Notes: a model not told the origin generated them from the sequence alone. Positions 1 through 8,460 are shown, counted from the stretch's first letter. The stretch: DNA of 23,906 nt from Lachnospiraceae bacterium UBA5902 (GCA_002431865.1 DJEI01000006.1:1-23906); one strand, 5' to 3'. Numbers and translations are program-made.

Positions 1-254
1 AATACCCCTGCATCTTAAATTAATGAATTGAATTTAAAAGCATGAATGTTCAAAAATAAATAATTTGACTATTCGTAGAAAGTAACTATCTAGCAGCTAC
101 TATATGAAACTTATGCTTTGCTAGTAGGCTAACATAATCAAACTATGCCGTCAAGTATTTTTATATTTTTTGCAATTTTTAGTATATTTTCTAAATATTG
201 TTCGTTGGATAAACCGGGAATTATCATTTCAATCTATCTTTTGACAGATCATTT
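1..254. other. A+T-rich stretch without a recognised gene
   Basis: No recognisable gene. The only coding-like segment is a 29-codon minus-strand frame (138-227) that reads as a plausible hydrophobic/charged peptide containing IPGLSNEQYLENI. It has no convincing ribosome binding site and could be the remnant of an eroded gene downstream of the truncated GyrI-like frame. No terminator, tRNA or repeat was seen. Confidence 0.4.
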
Positions 255-479
255 TCATACCCATTTTCCTTCAAATATGTAATCCGTCTTGTAACTCATC
301 TTAAGTGTATATGCAACTGCATATAAAACGCCTATCGCCTGCTGATATGCTCCATCCTTTTCATTCGGATTGCCTTTTCCTCTTACTGCGATATAGTTTG
401 CCTTTGGAACATTCACTATCTCCGGCTTGTTCTTCGGCATATAAAATTCCTTGTATTCCTTCTTAAAATCAAACGCCAT
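255..479 (-). pseudogene. GyrI-like small-molecule-binding protein, truncated N-terminal fragment
   Basis: The 74 residues match the conserved N-terminus of the GyrI-like family (COG4832 type): MAFDFKKEYKEFY at the start, then a NYIAVRGKGNPNE block and a QAIGVLYAVAYTLKMS block. Full-length members run to about 200 residues, so roughly two thirds is missing. The frame stops just after TDYIFEGKWV, and no continuation of the family fold is apparent in any frame down to position 1. The start is well supported: a GGGAG ribosome binding site sits 6 nt upstream. The start overlaps the end of the DUF2809 gene by 11 nt, so the two are probably translationally coupled. A small internal deletion is possible, because IFEGKWV resembles the family's later LEGxWW motif. 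Likely a decaying gene, though a short functional product cannot be excluded. Confidence 0.7.
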
Positions 480-858
480 TTGTTCTCCCTTTTACAGTCT
501 TTCGCTTCAACACCTCATACACGCCAAGCGATATACAGCCAACGGCATAACACAAGATATCTTTCCAATCAAATACGGAACCGACCAGAATGCTTAAGAA
601 ACGATTATTCTGCCAGCCTAATGCTTCCACAATATGGAACATCTGCAAAACCTCTACCAGTGCCGCAAAAATAAATACATACAGCGGTAACAGTTTGCAT
701 CGCTCCGGTACAAATATTCTTATAAACGTATATAGCACAACCACAACCAGCATGTCGCCAACATATGGTCTTACAAATGCATCATGTACATATATTGCAA
801 TCAACACTTCGATCAACAGCAAAATCACAGTTGCTATTGCATATCCGATTCGCTTCAT
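469..858 (-). CDS. DUF2809 family membrane protein
   Basis: A 129-residue, very hydrophobic protein with about four membrane segments (residues ~4-24, 35-50, 56-75 and 100-115). The GDMLVVVVLYTFIR and EVLQMF...RFLSILVGSVFDWKDILCYAVG blocks are typical of the DUF2809 family, whose biochemical role is unknown. I chose ATG at 858 (MKRIGYAIA) over the ATG four codons upstream because GGAG lies 6 nt before it, whereas the upstream ATG directly abuts its GGAAG. The stop overlaps the start of the GyrI-like fragment, so both lie on one transcript. Length is normal for the family. Confidence 0.8.
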   Translation of the reverse strand: MKRIGYAIATVILLLIEVLIAIYVHDAFVRPYVGDMLVVVVLYTFIRIFVPERCKLLPLYVFIFAALVEVLQMFHIVEALGWQNNRFLSILVGSVFDWKDILCYAVGCISLGVYEVLKRKTVKGRTNGV

Positions 859-990
859 GTTCTTCTCCATCTTCCAAGCAAATCACTTAAGACAGTATTG
901 AATAATAAATCCCTTTTCCGGGTACTATTTAATCATTTTTTACATTTTCAGTACCCTCAATACCATTATTTTACCGTCAACTTTCCCCTC

Positions 991-1788
991 TCACGCATAA
1001 AACTCCGTTCGTCGAAGCTGCGTATACGGACGTCCATTCCGTATCCTTTTTGCCTGTGCCAGATCTACATCTGCATACACGATTTTCTCACTGTCATCGG
1101 CTTTCACAAGCACCTGTCCATCTGCACCTGCAACGATAGATTCTCCTGAGAAATGCATCTCACCTTCGACGCCAACGCGGTTGCACATCGCAAGTATCAC
1201 ACTGTTTTGGAATGCCTGCACCCGCAGCTCCCATTCAAACATCTCAGATGGTTCTGCTTTCGTATTCACTGTAGGTATGAGAATTAGATCCGCTCCCTGT
1301 AAAGATTCTGTCCGAATACTTTCCGGGTAATGCCGGTCAAAGCAAACGACAATCCCAATCGTTCCATGTACTGTCTCAAAAACATGGAACCCATCATCCG
1401 ATGGCGTATAATAATCCTGCTCATAAAACTTCTCTGCCTGTGCCACATGCACCATCTTCTGAACACCCAGTATGTCACCATTCTCACCGATCAAAATGCT
1501 CGCATCATAAGACTTTCCATTCTCCAGCAAATACAGATTTGGTACTGCCATAATCTGATTCTTCCGACACACTTCAGAGAATTGACGCACAATCTCAGAC
1601 TCGATTGATACCTGATATTTCTGTACATCCTGCCCTGCATACTGCGGAAAGAATTCGGTCAATTGCACCTCTGGGAATAACACCAGATCTGCATGTTGTC
1701 GTGCCGCTTCTTCAATCGCACGCAGGCTTTTCTCCATATTTAATTGTACACTGCCCACGTTGGACATCTGCACCATTGCTATCCGCAT
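991..1788 (-). CDS. Carbon-nitrogen hydrolase (nitrilase superfamily amidase)
   Basis: A 265-residue single-domain nitrilase-superfamily enzyme, predicted cytosolic, hydrolysing a non-peptide C-N bond (amide or carbamoyl). The catalytic triad is visible: Glu40 in LVLFPE, Lys111 in GVQKMVH, and Cys149 in VVCFDRHYPES. The CFDRHYPE motif and the EWELRVQAFQN segment with the following MCNRVG resemble N-carbamoyl-D-amino-acid amidohydrolases, N-carbamoylputrescine amidases and beta-ureidopropionases more than true nitrilases. Exact substrate cannot be read from sequence. An AGGGATG-type ribosome binding site precedes the ATG. It lies 68 nt downstream of the phosphatase gene in the same orientation and may share its transcript. 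No polyamine or pyrimidine-degradation genes are nearby to fix the pathway. Confidence 0.85.
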   Translation of the reverse strand: MRIAMVQMSNVGSVQLNMEKSLRAIEEAARQHADLVLFPEVQLTEFFPQYAGQDVQKYQVSIESEIVRQFSEVCRKNQIMAVPNLYLLENGKSYDASILIGENGDILGVQKMVHVAQAEKFYEQDYYTPSDDGFHVFETVHGTIGIVVCFDRHYPESIRTESLQGADLILIPTVNTKAEPSEMFEWELRVQAFQNSVILAMCNRVGVEGEMHFSGESIVAGADGQVLVKADDSEKIVYADVDLAQAKRIRNGRPYTQLRRTEFYA

Positions 1789-1856
1789 AACATCCCTACC
1801 TCAAATACCAGATCTCGAATGCTTCATTTTCTGTTGAAAATACCAGACTAATTCCC

Positions 1857-2402
1857 TTAAAATTCATACTTTCTCAACTCACAATTCTTTATTCCAAACG
1901 CTGCAAATTCCTCGTTCGTCATATCACGGAAATACGACTCAATAATACGGGAAATACCGTTATGCGCCACCAACAGATATACCGTCCCGTCGCTTTCGGC
2001 TTCTTTCTTAATATCATCCAGCAGATTATAGATTCTCTGGGAAAGCTTCAGCATAGACTCCCCACCATCATAACTGTTGACAAACTGTGCCTTCGCAACG
2101 GAGAATTCCGCGCCATTTCGCGGTGTGGACTCATACCGTCCAAAATTCTGCTCCTTCAACCGCATTTCTTCCTCTGCCGGAACGCCAGTCACTTCCGCGA
2201 TATGCTTTGCGGTATCTGCCGCACGCATCAGCGGTGAATACAGAATCTTATCAATATGGATTCCTTCTGCCTTAATCCGTTCGCCCAATTCCTTTGCCTG
2301 TGTATGTCCAAGTTCTGTGAGTGCAATATCCGTCGCGCCACAGATTTTATTCTCTACATTCCAGATTGTCTGTCCATGTCTTGTAAAATAGAAGTATGCC
2401 AT
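1857..2402 (-). CDS. Histidine phosphatase family protein (phosphoglycerate-mutase-like)
   Basis: A 181-residue single-domain member of histidine phosphatase branch 1. The RHG signature (Arg8-His9-Gly10) gives the phosphorylated nucleophile. Arg60 in YSPLMRAADTA, Glu84 in RLKEQNFG and His147 in LLVAHNGI supply the rest of the phosphate pocket. Members act as broad or specialised phosphatases (sugar phosphates, alpha-ribazole phosphate) or as cofactor-dependent mutases. At this size, and without the long mutase insertions, phosphatase activity is more likely. AGGAGG lies about 10 nt before the ATG. A role as alpha-ribazole phosphatase (CobC) is conceivable, since cobI is in the window, but the two genes are 13 kb apart and nothing in the sequence ties them. 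Confidence 0.85.
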   Translation of the reverse strand: MAYFYFTRHGQTIWNVENKICGATDIALTELGHTQAKELGERIKAEGIHIDKILYSPLMRAADTAKHIAEVTGVPAEEEMRLKEQNFGRYESTPRNGAEFSVAKAQFVNSYDGGESMLKLSQRIYNLLDDIKKEAESDGTVYLLVAHNGISRIIESYFRDMTNEEFAAFGIKNCELRKYEF

Positions 2403-2517
2403 CGTATCCGTTCCTCCTGTTATATGCGATTGTTATTTCATATGTATGCCATTATTGTACCTTTTTTTGATAATATGAAATATCTATGTCTTCTATATAC
2501 TCAAGATACTACCATAT

Positions 2518-3282
2518 CTAATTCTTAAATTCCACCGCATGTTTCCGTTTCCAGATCGGGAAGAGATTCCGCTGGCAGATATAATTCTCACGCTCTTTGA
2601 TTCCAACCGCATGGAAAAACGTCTTCCACATATCGGTATATTCATCCTCGTACTCCTCGGTCTTCCGAAGCGTCTCAAATTCCTCATCAGTCAGATAGCG
2701 CAGGTAATTCGTCCCATCCTTCGGATGCACGCACGCGGTCTTCCTTGTATCATCAATGATCATCCAGTGCTCTGACGGCATACGATCTGCAAAATGTCTG
2801 CCGACCAGCATGATCACATCGCTTTTCGGTTCCAGATGGCACACATAGACTTTCCCATTTAACGACTGAAACCGTGCAAATTCCCGAAAATGATGACTTT
2901 CATTCCCCACCTTCCGCCGCAGTTCCAATATCCGCATCACATGTGGATTCGTATAATAATCAAGCACGCGGCAGCCAACGGCGAATCCAACCCGCAGGAA
3001 ATTATAGATTACCTGCAATGCATCTTCCTCTGCGGAAAGCGTCGCATAATAGACATTCAGATATGCCTCATCCGAGATATCTCTCCGGATGGAACGGATC
3101 ACCTTCTCTGCCTTTTCCGCATCACCGTCCACATGGATGTACTCGTCAAACATCGTCTGTTGAAATACCGGTTCTTTCTTCACTTGTATCTGGTCGTGAC
3201 CGATCCGCAAGGCTTCCACCCACGCATCATAGATGCAGGTCATAATATCCTCCAACCGGTCTTTACATGTATATATCTTCAT
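2518..3282 (-). CDS. DUF4130 / TIGR03915-type DNA-metabolism protein
   Basis: 254 residues, the usual length for the family. The opening YTCKDRLEDIMTCIYDAW and the central LRVGFAVG..VLDYYTNPHVMRILELRRKVGNESHHFREFARFQ block are diagnostic of the SAM-associated putative DNA metabolism family (TIGR03915, DUF4130). Members are almost always found beside the TIGR03916 radical SAM protein, as here: only 9 nt separate the upstream stop from this ATG. Part of the fold is regarded as related to uracil-DNA glycosylases, so a role in recognising or processing damaged or modified bases is a family-level inference and not shown here. The ribosome binding site is weak (GGGTAG), which fits coupling to the upstream gene. 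Expected to be SOS-induced through the promoter at 5011-5039. Confidence 0.88.
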   Translation of the reverse strand: MKIYTCKDRLEDIMTCIYDAWVEALRIGHDQIQVKKEPVFQQTMFDEYIHVDGDAEKAEKVIRSIRRDISDEAYLNVYYATLSAEEDALQVIYNFLRVGFAVGCRVLDYYTNPHVMRILELRRKVGNESHHFREFARFQSLNGKVYVCHLEPKSDVIMLVGRHFADRMPSEHWMIIDDTRKTACVHPKDGTNYLRYLTDEEFETLRKTEEYEDEYTDMWKTFFHAVGIKERENYICQRNLFPIWKRKHAVEFKN

Positions 3283-3291
3283 AGCTACAAT

Positions 3292-5004
3292 CTACCCAAT
3301 TCCGAAATCCGCCAGCGACATCTGCGTGAACGATTCGTTCGCGTGCTCCGCCTTCCATATATCCTTCTGGTCGACGCCGGTCAACTGCCTTGTAATGTAC
3401 CCTTCCTCGATCGGCGTGTGATACATCTGCTTGCCGCCACAGGTAATGAAATATTGCGCCCGTTTCAACACAACGCCCATCTTCTTCAGAGATGCAAAAT
3501 CCAGCCTGCCATAACGTCTTGCATATGTGATCCTTCCTGCCGATTTTGGTCCGATGCCTGGCACACGGAGCAGCATCGCATAGCTTGCAGTCTGTACTTC
3601 CACCGGAAATTGCTCCAGATGCCGGAGCGCCCAGTCGCACTTCGGATCAACCAGTTCGTTGAAATTCGGCTTCTCCTCGGATAACAATTCACCCGCCTGA
3701 AATCCATAGAACCGGAGCAGCCAGTCCGCCTGATACAACCTGTGTTCCCGCAGAAGCGGTGGCGGTGTTCCAATCTGTGGCAATACCTTATCCTCATTCA
3801 ACGGAATATACGCCGAATAAAATACACGTTTCAAGTCAAAGCCCTGATACAACTGCTGTGTCGTCTGCAGCAATGTATAATCGCTCTCGCCAGTTGCCCC
3901 GATAATCATCTGCGTGCTCTGTCCCGCCGGTGCAAACCGCCGCTTTAATTTTGACATATCGAGCGGTGCAAGCTGATATGCGTTGTCCCACGTCAGAGCA
4001 CTGTCCAGAACCGTTCCATTCATCTTCGAAGCCAAAGTTTCAATCGTAGACTGCGCCCGGTCATGCATGGTTTCTCCATTTCCTGACCGACCTTTCCGTT
4101 CTTTTTCCTCTTTTAATTTTCCTGCATCCAGTTTTCCATTTGTAACAATGGTTGATTCTGCAGCACCATCCTGTACAGCGGATCTGCTTCCGTAAGAACT
4201 CGCAGACTCCCGAACCACTGCACCATCCGCAGCGATTTTTCCTGCCTCCTTCTCCTTCATCAATTCATCTGCAAACTGCTTCTTCGTCTCAGTCCCGAAG
4301 ATACTCTGCTTCAGGAACTGATTGCCCTTGCTTCGCTCCATATGCGCGGATTTCCCGATTGCCATACGATGCGACGCGATTGTGTTCCGCACCTTCCCCA
4401 TCGGATCTAAGATTGTCTGCATCGTCTTATTCGGTGCCAGTGTCCGCAATCCTTCCTCCGTCGGCAGTTCCATATTCACGCTGATACGATCTGCCAGATA
4501 TCCCGCTGCCGCAAGCAGTTCATCCGATGCACCAGGAATCGTCTTTACATGGATGTAGCCGTTAAAATGATATTTCGTCCGAAGCAGAAGCAATGTCTCG
4601 CACATCTTCTCCATCGTGTATGTCGGATTCTTCAGAACACCGGAGCTTAAGAACAAGCCTTCAATATAATTCCGCTTGTAGAATTCCACTGTCAGCTCAC
4701 AGATTTCCTGTGGCGTAAAGGTTGCACGCTTCACATCATTGCTTGCACGATTGATACAGTATTTACAATCATAGACGCAGTGATTCGTCATCAGAATCTT
4801 CAGCAGTGAGATACACCTGCCATCCGACGCAAAGCTGTGACAGATGCCACACGCCGCCGCATTTCCGAGTTCTCCTTTCTTTCCCCGGCGATCCGATCCG
4901 CTCGACGTACATGCTACATCGTATTTGGCAGCATCCGCAAGAATCTGCAACTTCTCCTGTGTTGTATATTCTTCTATGTAATTGTTTGTGATCTCTGTAC
5001 TCAT
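3292..5004 (-). CDS. Putative DNA modification/repair radical SAM protein (TIGR03916) with a large insertion
   Basis: 570 residues from ATG 5004. The radical SAM cluster ligands are Cys76, Cys80 and Cys83 (CVYDCKYC). Cysteines upstream in AACGIC and DGRC (about 51-64) are also conserved in the family. The C-terminus carries a helix-hairpin-helix DNA-binding motif, VPGIGPKSAGRI (481-492), and ends with LKKMGVVLKRAQYFITCGGK. Family members are about 415 residues; the excess is a hydrophilic segment at about 215-350 (bases 3955-4362), between RNTIASHR and LKRRFAPAGQSTQM. A GTG start at 5073 would add 23 residues, but it lies upstream of the promoter I see and overlaps a second SOS-like box. ATG 5004 has no Shine-Dalgarno and sits where +1 is expected. 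Operon with the DUF4130 gene. Confidence 0.88.
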   Translation of the reverse strand: MSTEITNNYIEEYTTQEKLQILADAAKYDVACTSSGSDRRGKKGELGNAAACGICHSFASDGRCISLLKILMTNHCVYDCKYCINRASNDVKRATFTPQEICELTVEFYKRNYIEGLFLSSGVLKNPTYTMEKMCETLLLLRTKYHFNGYIHVKTIPGASDELLAAAGYLADRISVNMELPTEEGLRTLAPNKTMQTILDPMGKVRNTIASHRMAIGKSAHMERSKGNQFLKQSIFGTETKKQFADELMKEKEAGKIAADGAVVRESASSYGSRSAVQDGAAESTIVTNGKLDAGKLKEEKERKGRSGNGETMHDRAQSTIETLASKMNGTVLDSALTWDNAYQLAPLDMSKLKRRFAPAGQSTQMIIGATGESDYTLLQTTQQLYQGFDLKRVFYSAYIPLNEDKVLPQIGTPPPLLREHRLYQADWLLRFYGFQAGELLSEEKPNFNELVDPKCDWALRHLEQFPVEVQTASYAMLLRVPGIGPKSAGRITYARRYGRLDFASLKKMGVVLKRAQYFITCGGKQMYHTPIEEGYITRQLTGVDQKDIWKAEHANESFTQMSLADFGIG

Positions 5005-5010
5005 AGTTTT

Positions 5011-5039
5011 ATTATACGAACAAACGTTCTTAATTGCAA
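5011..5039 (-). promoter_or_regulatory. Sigma-A-type promoter with embedded LexA (SOS) box
   Basis: On the minus strand: TTGCAA (5034-5039), a 17-nt spacer, then TATAAT (5011-5016). Inside the spacer, bases 5017-5030 read CGAACAAACGTTCT on the plus strand, which matches 13 of 14 positions of the Bacillus/Clostridia LexA consensus CGAACRNRYGTTYC. A repressor there would block RNA polymerase directly. Transcription should start about 7 nt after TATAAT, which is the A of the radical SAM gene's ATG at 5004. Confidence 0.8.
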
Positions 5040-5048
5040 CCCTTTTCG

Positions 5049-5062
5049 TGAACATTTGTTTG
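5049..5062 (-). promoter_or_regulatory. Second, weaker SOS-box-like site
   Basis: Minus-strand CAAACAAATGTTCA matches 12 of 14 positions of the Gram-positive LexA consensus. Its centre is 32 bp (about three helical turns) upstream of the strong box, which would suit cooperative binding by two LexA dimers. Alone it would be a weak call. Confidence 0.45.
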
Positions 5063-5114
5063 CATTTCATCACTGTTCGTTAATCCCTTAAGCGAAATTA
5101 ATTGGAAAACAGCA

Positions 5115-5149
5115 AAACAGGCGAAGCAGAATTTCCACTTCGCCCGTTT
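5115..5149 (-). terminator. Terminator of the TetR-ABC operon
   Basis: Inverted repeat with 12-nt arms (5115-5126 and 5138-5149) and an 11-nt loop, centred on GGCGAAG/CTTCGCC. The single mismatch on the plus strand becomes a G-U pair in the minus-strand RNA, so it serves leftward transcripts. It lies 5 nt after the last permease gene's stop. The following T-rich tract (TGTTTTGCTGTTTTCC) is broken, so termination may be partial. Confidence 0.6.
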
Positions 5150-5154
5150 CATGA

Positions 5155-6333
5155 TTACGCCACTACCCGTTTCTTCGCCGACACAATATTTGCCACTATA
5201 ATATAGAACACGCCATATCCAACCATTGCCAGCATGTTGATAAATACCGGTTTCAGCCCCGAAATGCTCACTATCTCCAGCGTCTTCAAATATTCATTCG
5301 TCTGAATATACCAGTACGCCGGGAAGATATGTCCGGCGGCAAGCACGCCATCCGGCAGCCATTCGACCGGGATAAATGCACCGCACAGAAATGCCGAGCC
5401 AAGTGCCACGACATTGACGATTCCATTGACCGCATCCTTGTTGTTGAAGATGCTGGAGATCAGGAACGCCATCGTCAAGGCGCACAAAGTAAATACGAAC
5501 GAATTCGCCAGATACATGGCACCCTGCGCACTGAACATTGCCTTTCCAACAATCACGAAGCTGATCAAGCCATAGGACAGCCATAATGCGATTGCAAATA
5601 ACAGGTTCGAAGCAAGCAAGATTGCATTGTGTTTCTTATAATTCATACTGCTGATCGTGATACGCTTGCGGATCGGCAGCTCCTGAAAGCTCGTAAGCAC
5701 CAGACAGATCACGAAAATCGCACCGGCGAGCAGACTATAGCTTGCAAAATTAAAATAATTCGCCGCCTTCGACATGCTGTTCGTATCAAGTGTGGTCGTC
5801 ACATGAACGCTCGACGTCTGTTCCAGCGTCTGCGTGATATCATCGCAGACTGCCTCCTCATTCAGGGATATATTCATTTCATCCGGGTTTGCCTGCAGCG
5901 CGGCATCCACGTAATTTTGCTGTATGCTCAGATAGCTTTCGACCATCATCTTCGCGAAGCTCGCATCCGCCGACTGGCAGCTCTTATATTTCAGTTCCGG
6001 ATTTTCGCCGTTCAATACCGCTTGCCGGTAGCCCTGCGGAATATAGATCACAAATGCCACCTGCCGGTAGAAGATCGCATCGTCGATTGCCTCCTCGCTT
6101 TTCAGTTCCTGCAGCTCGCTGTGCGCCGCAATATAATCCGTAAAATTCTTCGTGATTCCGACATTTTCGTCCTGACTCACGATGGCGATCTTCGGCTTGT
6201 CCGCGGTGAACTGGCTCGCGGTATCCCCGCTTTTCGAGTTCAATCCGCCGAACAAAAGCAACAACGCGGTATACATGATCACCATGCCCTTACATTTATT
6301 CAATACATGCAGAAATGCCTTAAATACTGTCAT
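5155..6333 (-). CDS. ABC-2 type transporter permease (second subunit)
   Basis: 392 residues with ABC-2/YhgE-like architecture. One N-terminal membrane segment (~16-30) is followed by a long extracytoplasmic domain (~31-190) and then five hydrophobic segments (~195-218, 236-262, 272-296, 302-322, 362-385). The FIPVEWLPDG turn before the last segments is common in ABC-2 exporters of drugs, lantibiotics or lipids. The start overlaps the end of the preceding permease gene by 14 nt. The two permeases share topology and length, so they probably form a heterodimer energised by the ATPase at 7486-8424. Substrate cannot be inferred. Confidence 0.85.
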   Translation of the reverse strand: MTVFKAFLHVLNKCKGMVIMYTALLLLFGGLNSKSGDTASQFTADKPKIAIVSQDENVGITKNFTDYIAAHSELQELKSEEAIDDAIFYRQVAFVIYIPQGYRQAVLNGENPELKYKSCQSADASFAKMMVESYLSIQQNYVDAALQANPDEMNISLNEEAVCDDITQTLEQTSSVHVTTTLDTNSMSKAANYFNFASYSLLAGAIFVICLVLTSFQELPIRKRITISSMNYKKHNAILLASNLLFAIALWLSYGLISFVIVGKAMFSAQGAMYLANSFVFTLCALTMAFLISSIFNNKDAVNGIVNVVALGSAFLCGAFIPVEWLPDGVLAAGHIFPAYWYIQTNEYLKTLEIVSISGLKPVFINMLAMVGYGVFYIIVANIVSAKKRVVA

Positions 6334-7486
6334 ACTTCTGCCTCCTTAATCCCTGTGCAGATACAAGCAGCATCACGACAGAGAAGATTCCAAGACTCGC
6401 TACATCCATCCAGAAACGCTTGTCCACGCCATAATAATACAGTGCATAATATCCATCCGTGATCATCGCCGCCGGATTGATCTTGTCTAAGAACGGCACG
6501 TGTTTCTCGATGATATATTTCATGGTAATTCCCATCATACCGGACAGGAAACAGCACGCCATCGTGATGCCGATCAGGATTCCAAGCTTTCCATTCTCGC
6601 CGGTCTTGACAACCGTAGTCACCATGATGGCAAGCGTCAGCCCCGCCAGACTTCCCGCGAGTGCCAGCAGGATTACATAGGGCAGATTCTCCCCGTAATC
6701 GACCTTCATCACGAAGATCGTATACACAAATAGAATCGCAAGTCCAATCAACTGCGTACAATATGCGGCAAGCAGTGAAGAAAGCATTGTCTTTGCCTTG
6801 CTGACTGGAACGATAGCCGTACGCTTTCCAAGATTTCCCATGTTTGGCAGATTCCGGCTCAGTGCAGTCATTCCAAGGATTCCGCCATACAGACATGTCA
6901 TCGCGATCAATGTGTAATACTCGATCATCGTATAGCTTAAATTTGTGCGGGAGGCATCGACAAGGTTTGACTCTCCGCCCGCAACCTGCTCCATTACGTT
7001 TTTATAAAGTGCCTCGATATCCGGCATAGTTCCCTGCTCAATCTCATTTTGTACACGTTTTTCCATGATTGCAGAGGTATGTACAATCTCGTCCACCACA
7101 TATTGCAGCACCGTCTGGTTGATGCCGTTTTCGTGAATCCAGATCTCTGGCTCTGCGCCATTCATATACAGCACACCATCGACATTCCCATCCGAAAGCA
7201 GCGTATCCGCTTCATCCTTCGACACATACACCGTGTCAAACATCTGCTCATCGCTTGATTCATCGCTCAAAGTCTCAAAGGTCTGGCAGAATGCTTCGTT
7301 TCCCTGAAAATCCTCGTTATCGACAATCGCAATCGGGATCACTTTCAGCTTCTCACTGTTCTCGATGTTGGAGAATGCCAGCTTGAACATCGTTCCAAGC
7401 ACGAGTGGGAATACAAATGTCCAGAACAGAAGCATCCTGCTTCGCATCAGGACTTTGAAGGTATACTTAAAGTTATGTCCAAACAT
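6320..7486 (-). CDS. ABC-2 type transporter permease (first subunit)
   Basis: 388 residues. A cytoplasmic start (MFGHNFKYTFKVLMRSR) leads into membrane segment 1 (~18-36). An extracytoplasmic domain of about 150 residues follows, and then five further membrane segments to the C-terminus. LLFWTFVFPLVLGTMF after the first positively charged stretch is typical of ABC-2 permeases. Its ATG shares one base with the ATPase stop (TGATG), giving tight translational coupling. It pairs with the permease at 5155-6333. The large extracytoplasmic domains resemble those of multidrug or bacteriocin-resistance exporters. Confidence 0.87.
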   Translation of the reverse strand: MFGHNFKYTFKVLMRSRMLLFWTFVFPLVLGTMFKLAFSNIENSEKLKVIPIAIVDNEDFQGNEAFCQTFETLSDESSDEQMFDTVYVSKDEADTLLSDGNVDGVLYMNGAEPEIWIHENGINQTVLQYVVDEIVHTSAIMEKRVQNEIEQGTMPDIEALYKNVMEQVAGGESNLVDASRTNLSYTMIEYYTLIAMTCLYGGILGMTALSRNLPNMGNLGKRTAIVPVSKAKTMLSSLLAAYCTQLIGLAILFVYTIFVMKVDYGENLPYVILLALAGSLAGLTLAIMVTTVVKTGENGKLGILIGITMACCFLSGMMGITMKYIIEKHVPFLDKINPAAMITDGYYALYYYGVDKRFWMDVASLGIFSVVMLLVSAQGLRRQKYDSI

Positions 7487-8424
7487 CAGTCTCTAAGCTC
7501 CTTTCCGGTCAGCTCCAGGAACACATCGTTGAGCGTCGGACGCTCGGAGAAGATCTTGTTGCATGTGATCCCCGCCGCACTCAGTTCCTCGATCAGCTTC
7601 GCCACGTTATTTTTTCCGCTCTTATAGGTGATCACAAGCTGATGGTCGGCATATTCTGCCTTTTCGACATTCGGTGCCGCCTGCAGCTTCTCCATGAATT
7701 CCGTTTTGAAATGTTTCGTCTCGATCGTAACTTTCTCCTCAATCTTCGCAAGCGACTTTAACTCGTCGGACGTTCCCTGCGCAATGATCTTTCCTTTATC
7801 CAATATAATGATCCGGTCACACAGAAGCTCGACTTCCTCCATATAATGTGTCGTGTAACAGATCGTCGCGCCATCATCCCGCAGCTTCCTGATGCCATCC
7901 AAAATGTTGTTCCGGCTCTGTGGATCGACTGCAACCGTCGGTTCATCTAAAAAGATCAGCTTCGGCTTATGCGCGATACCACACGCGATATTCAGTCGCC
8001 GGAGCAGACCGCCCGACAACTGTTTCGGATAATATTTTCGGAATTCATCCAGTCCGACCAACGCAATCGCATCCTCGATATCCTTCTTCCGCTCCTGCCT
8101 GTCCTTCACATACAGTCCACAGAAATAATCGATATTCTCATACACTGTAAGCTCCTGGAACACGGCTACCTCCTGGAAAATCACGCCGATTTCCCGCTTG
8201 ATCTTATAGGCATCCGGTGTCATCTCCTCCCCGAAGATTTTGATACTTCCCGCACTGTATTTTAACAGCGAGAGGATGCAGTTGATCGTTGTCGATTTTC
8301 CGCTTCCGTTTGGACCAAGCAGACCGAGGATCTCTCCCTGTCTGATCTCAAACGACAGATCATCAACTGCCTTCTTCTGTTTATATTCCTTTGTCAGATT
8401 CTTTACTTCTACAACTGCGTTCAT
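7486..8424 (-). CDS. ABC transporter ATP-binding protein (ABC-2 exporter)
   Basis: 312 residues. Walker A GPNGSGKST (37-45), Q-loop Gln84 in VIFQEVAVF, signature LSGGL (136-140), Walker B KLIFLDEP (155-162) and the switch His193 in TTHYMEE are all intact. The extra ~80 C-terminal residues (KIEEKVTIETKHF onward) correspond to the DUF4162-like tail of CcmA/drug-exporter ATPases. It powers the two downstream permeases. The signature reads LSGGLLRRLNIA in place of the usual LSGGMKRRL, which is conservative. The Shine-Dalgarno AAGGAG lies unusually far (14 nt) from the ATG. The gene is 122 nt after the tetR-type gene, and a 72-nt inverted-repeat structure lies in that gap. Confidence 0.93.
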   Translation of the reverse strand: MNAVVEVKNLTKEYKQKKAVDDLSFEIRQGEILGLLGPNGSGKSTTINCILSLLKYSAGSIKIFGEEMTPDAYKIKREIGVIFQEVAVFQELTVYENIDYFCGLYVKDRQERKKDIEDAIALVGLDEFRKYYPKQLSGGLLRRLNIACGIAHKPKLIFLDEPTVAVDPQSRNNILDGIRKLRDDGATICYTTHYMEEVELLCDRIIILDKGKIIAQGTSDELKSLAKIEEKVTIETKHFKTEFMEKLQAAPNVEKAEYADHQLVITYKSGKNNVAKLIEELSAAGITCNKIFSERPTLNDVFLELTGKELRD

Positions 8425-8460
8425 TTTAATTTTCCACGCTCCTTTTCATTCATCCAGTTA

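Noticed and set aside
138..227. 29-codon minus-strand ORF downstream of the GyrI fragment
   Set aside because: No ribosome binding site, no homologue I recognise, and in A+T-rich DNA a frame of this size occurs by chance; kept only as a note on the 1-254 stretch.
920..956. GGGTACT/AGTACCC inverted repeat after the nitrilase gene
   Set aside because: Seven-bp arms with a 23-nt loop and no U-tract; too weak to call a terminator.
2890..3684. 264-codon plus-strand ORF opposite the DUF4130 and radical SAM genes
   Set aside because: Antisense to two well-supported genes, composition rich in His, Arg and Ile and no recognisable domain; a shadow frame.
5629..6462. 277-codon plus-strand ORF opposite the ABC permeases
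   Set aside because: Antisense to both permease genes and overlapping their junction; no domain or ribosome binding site.
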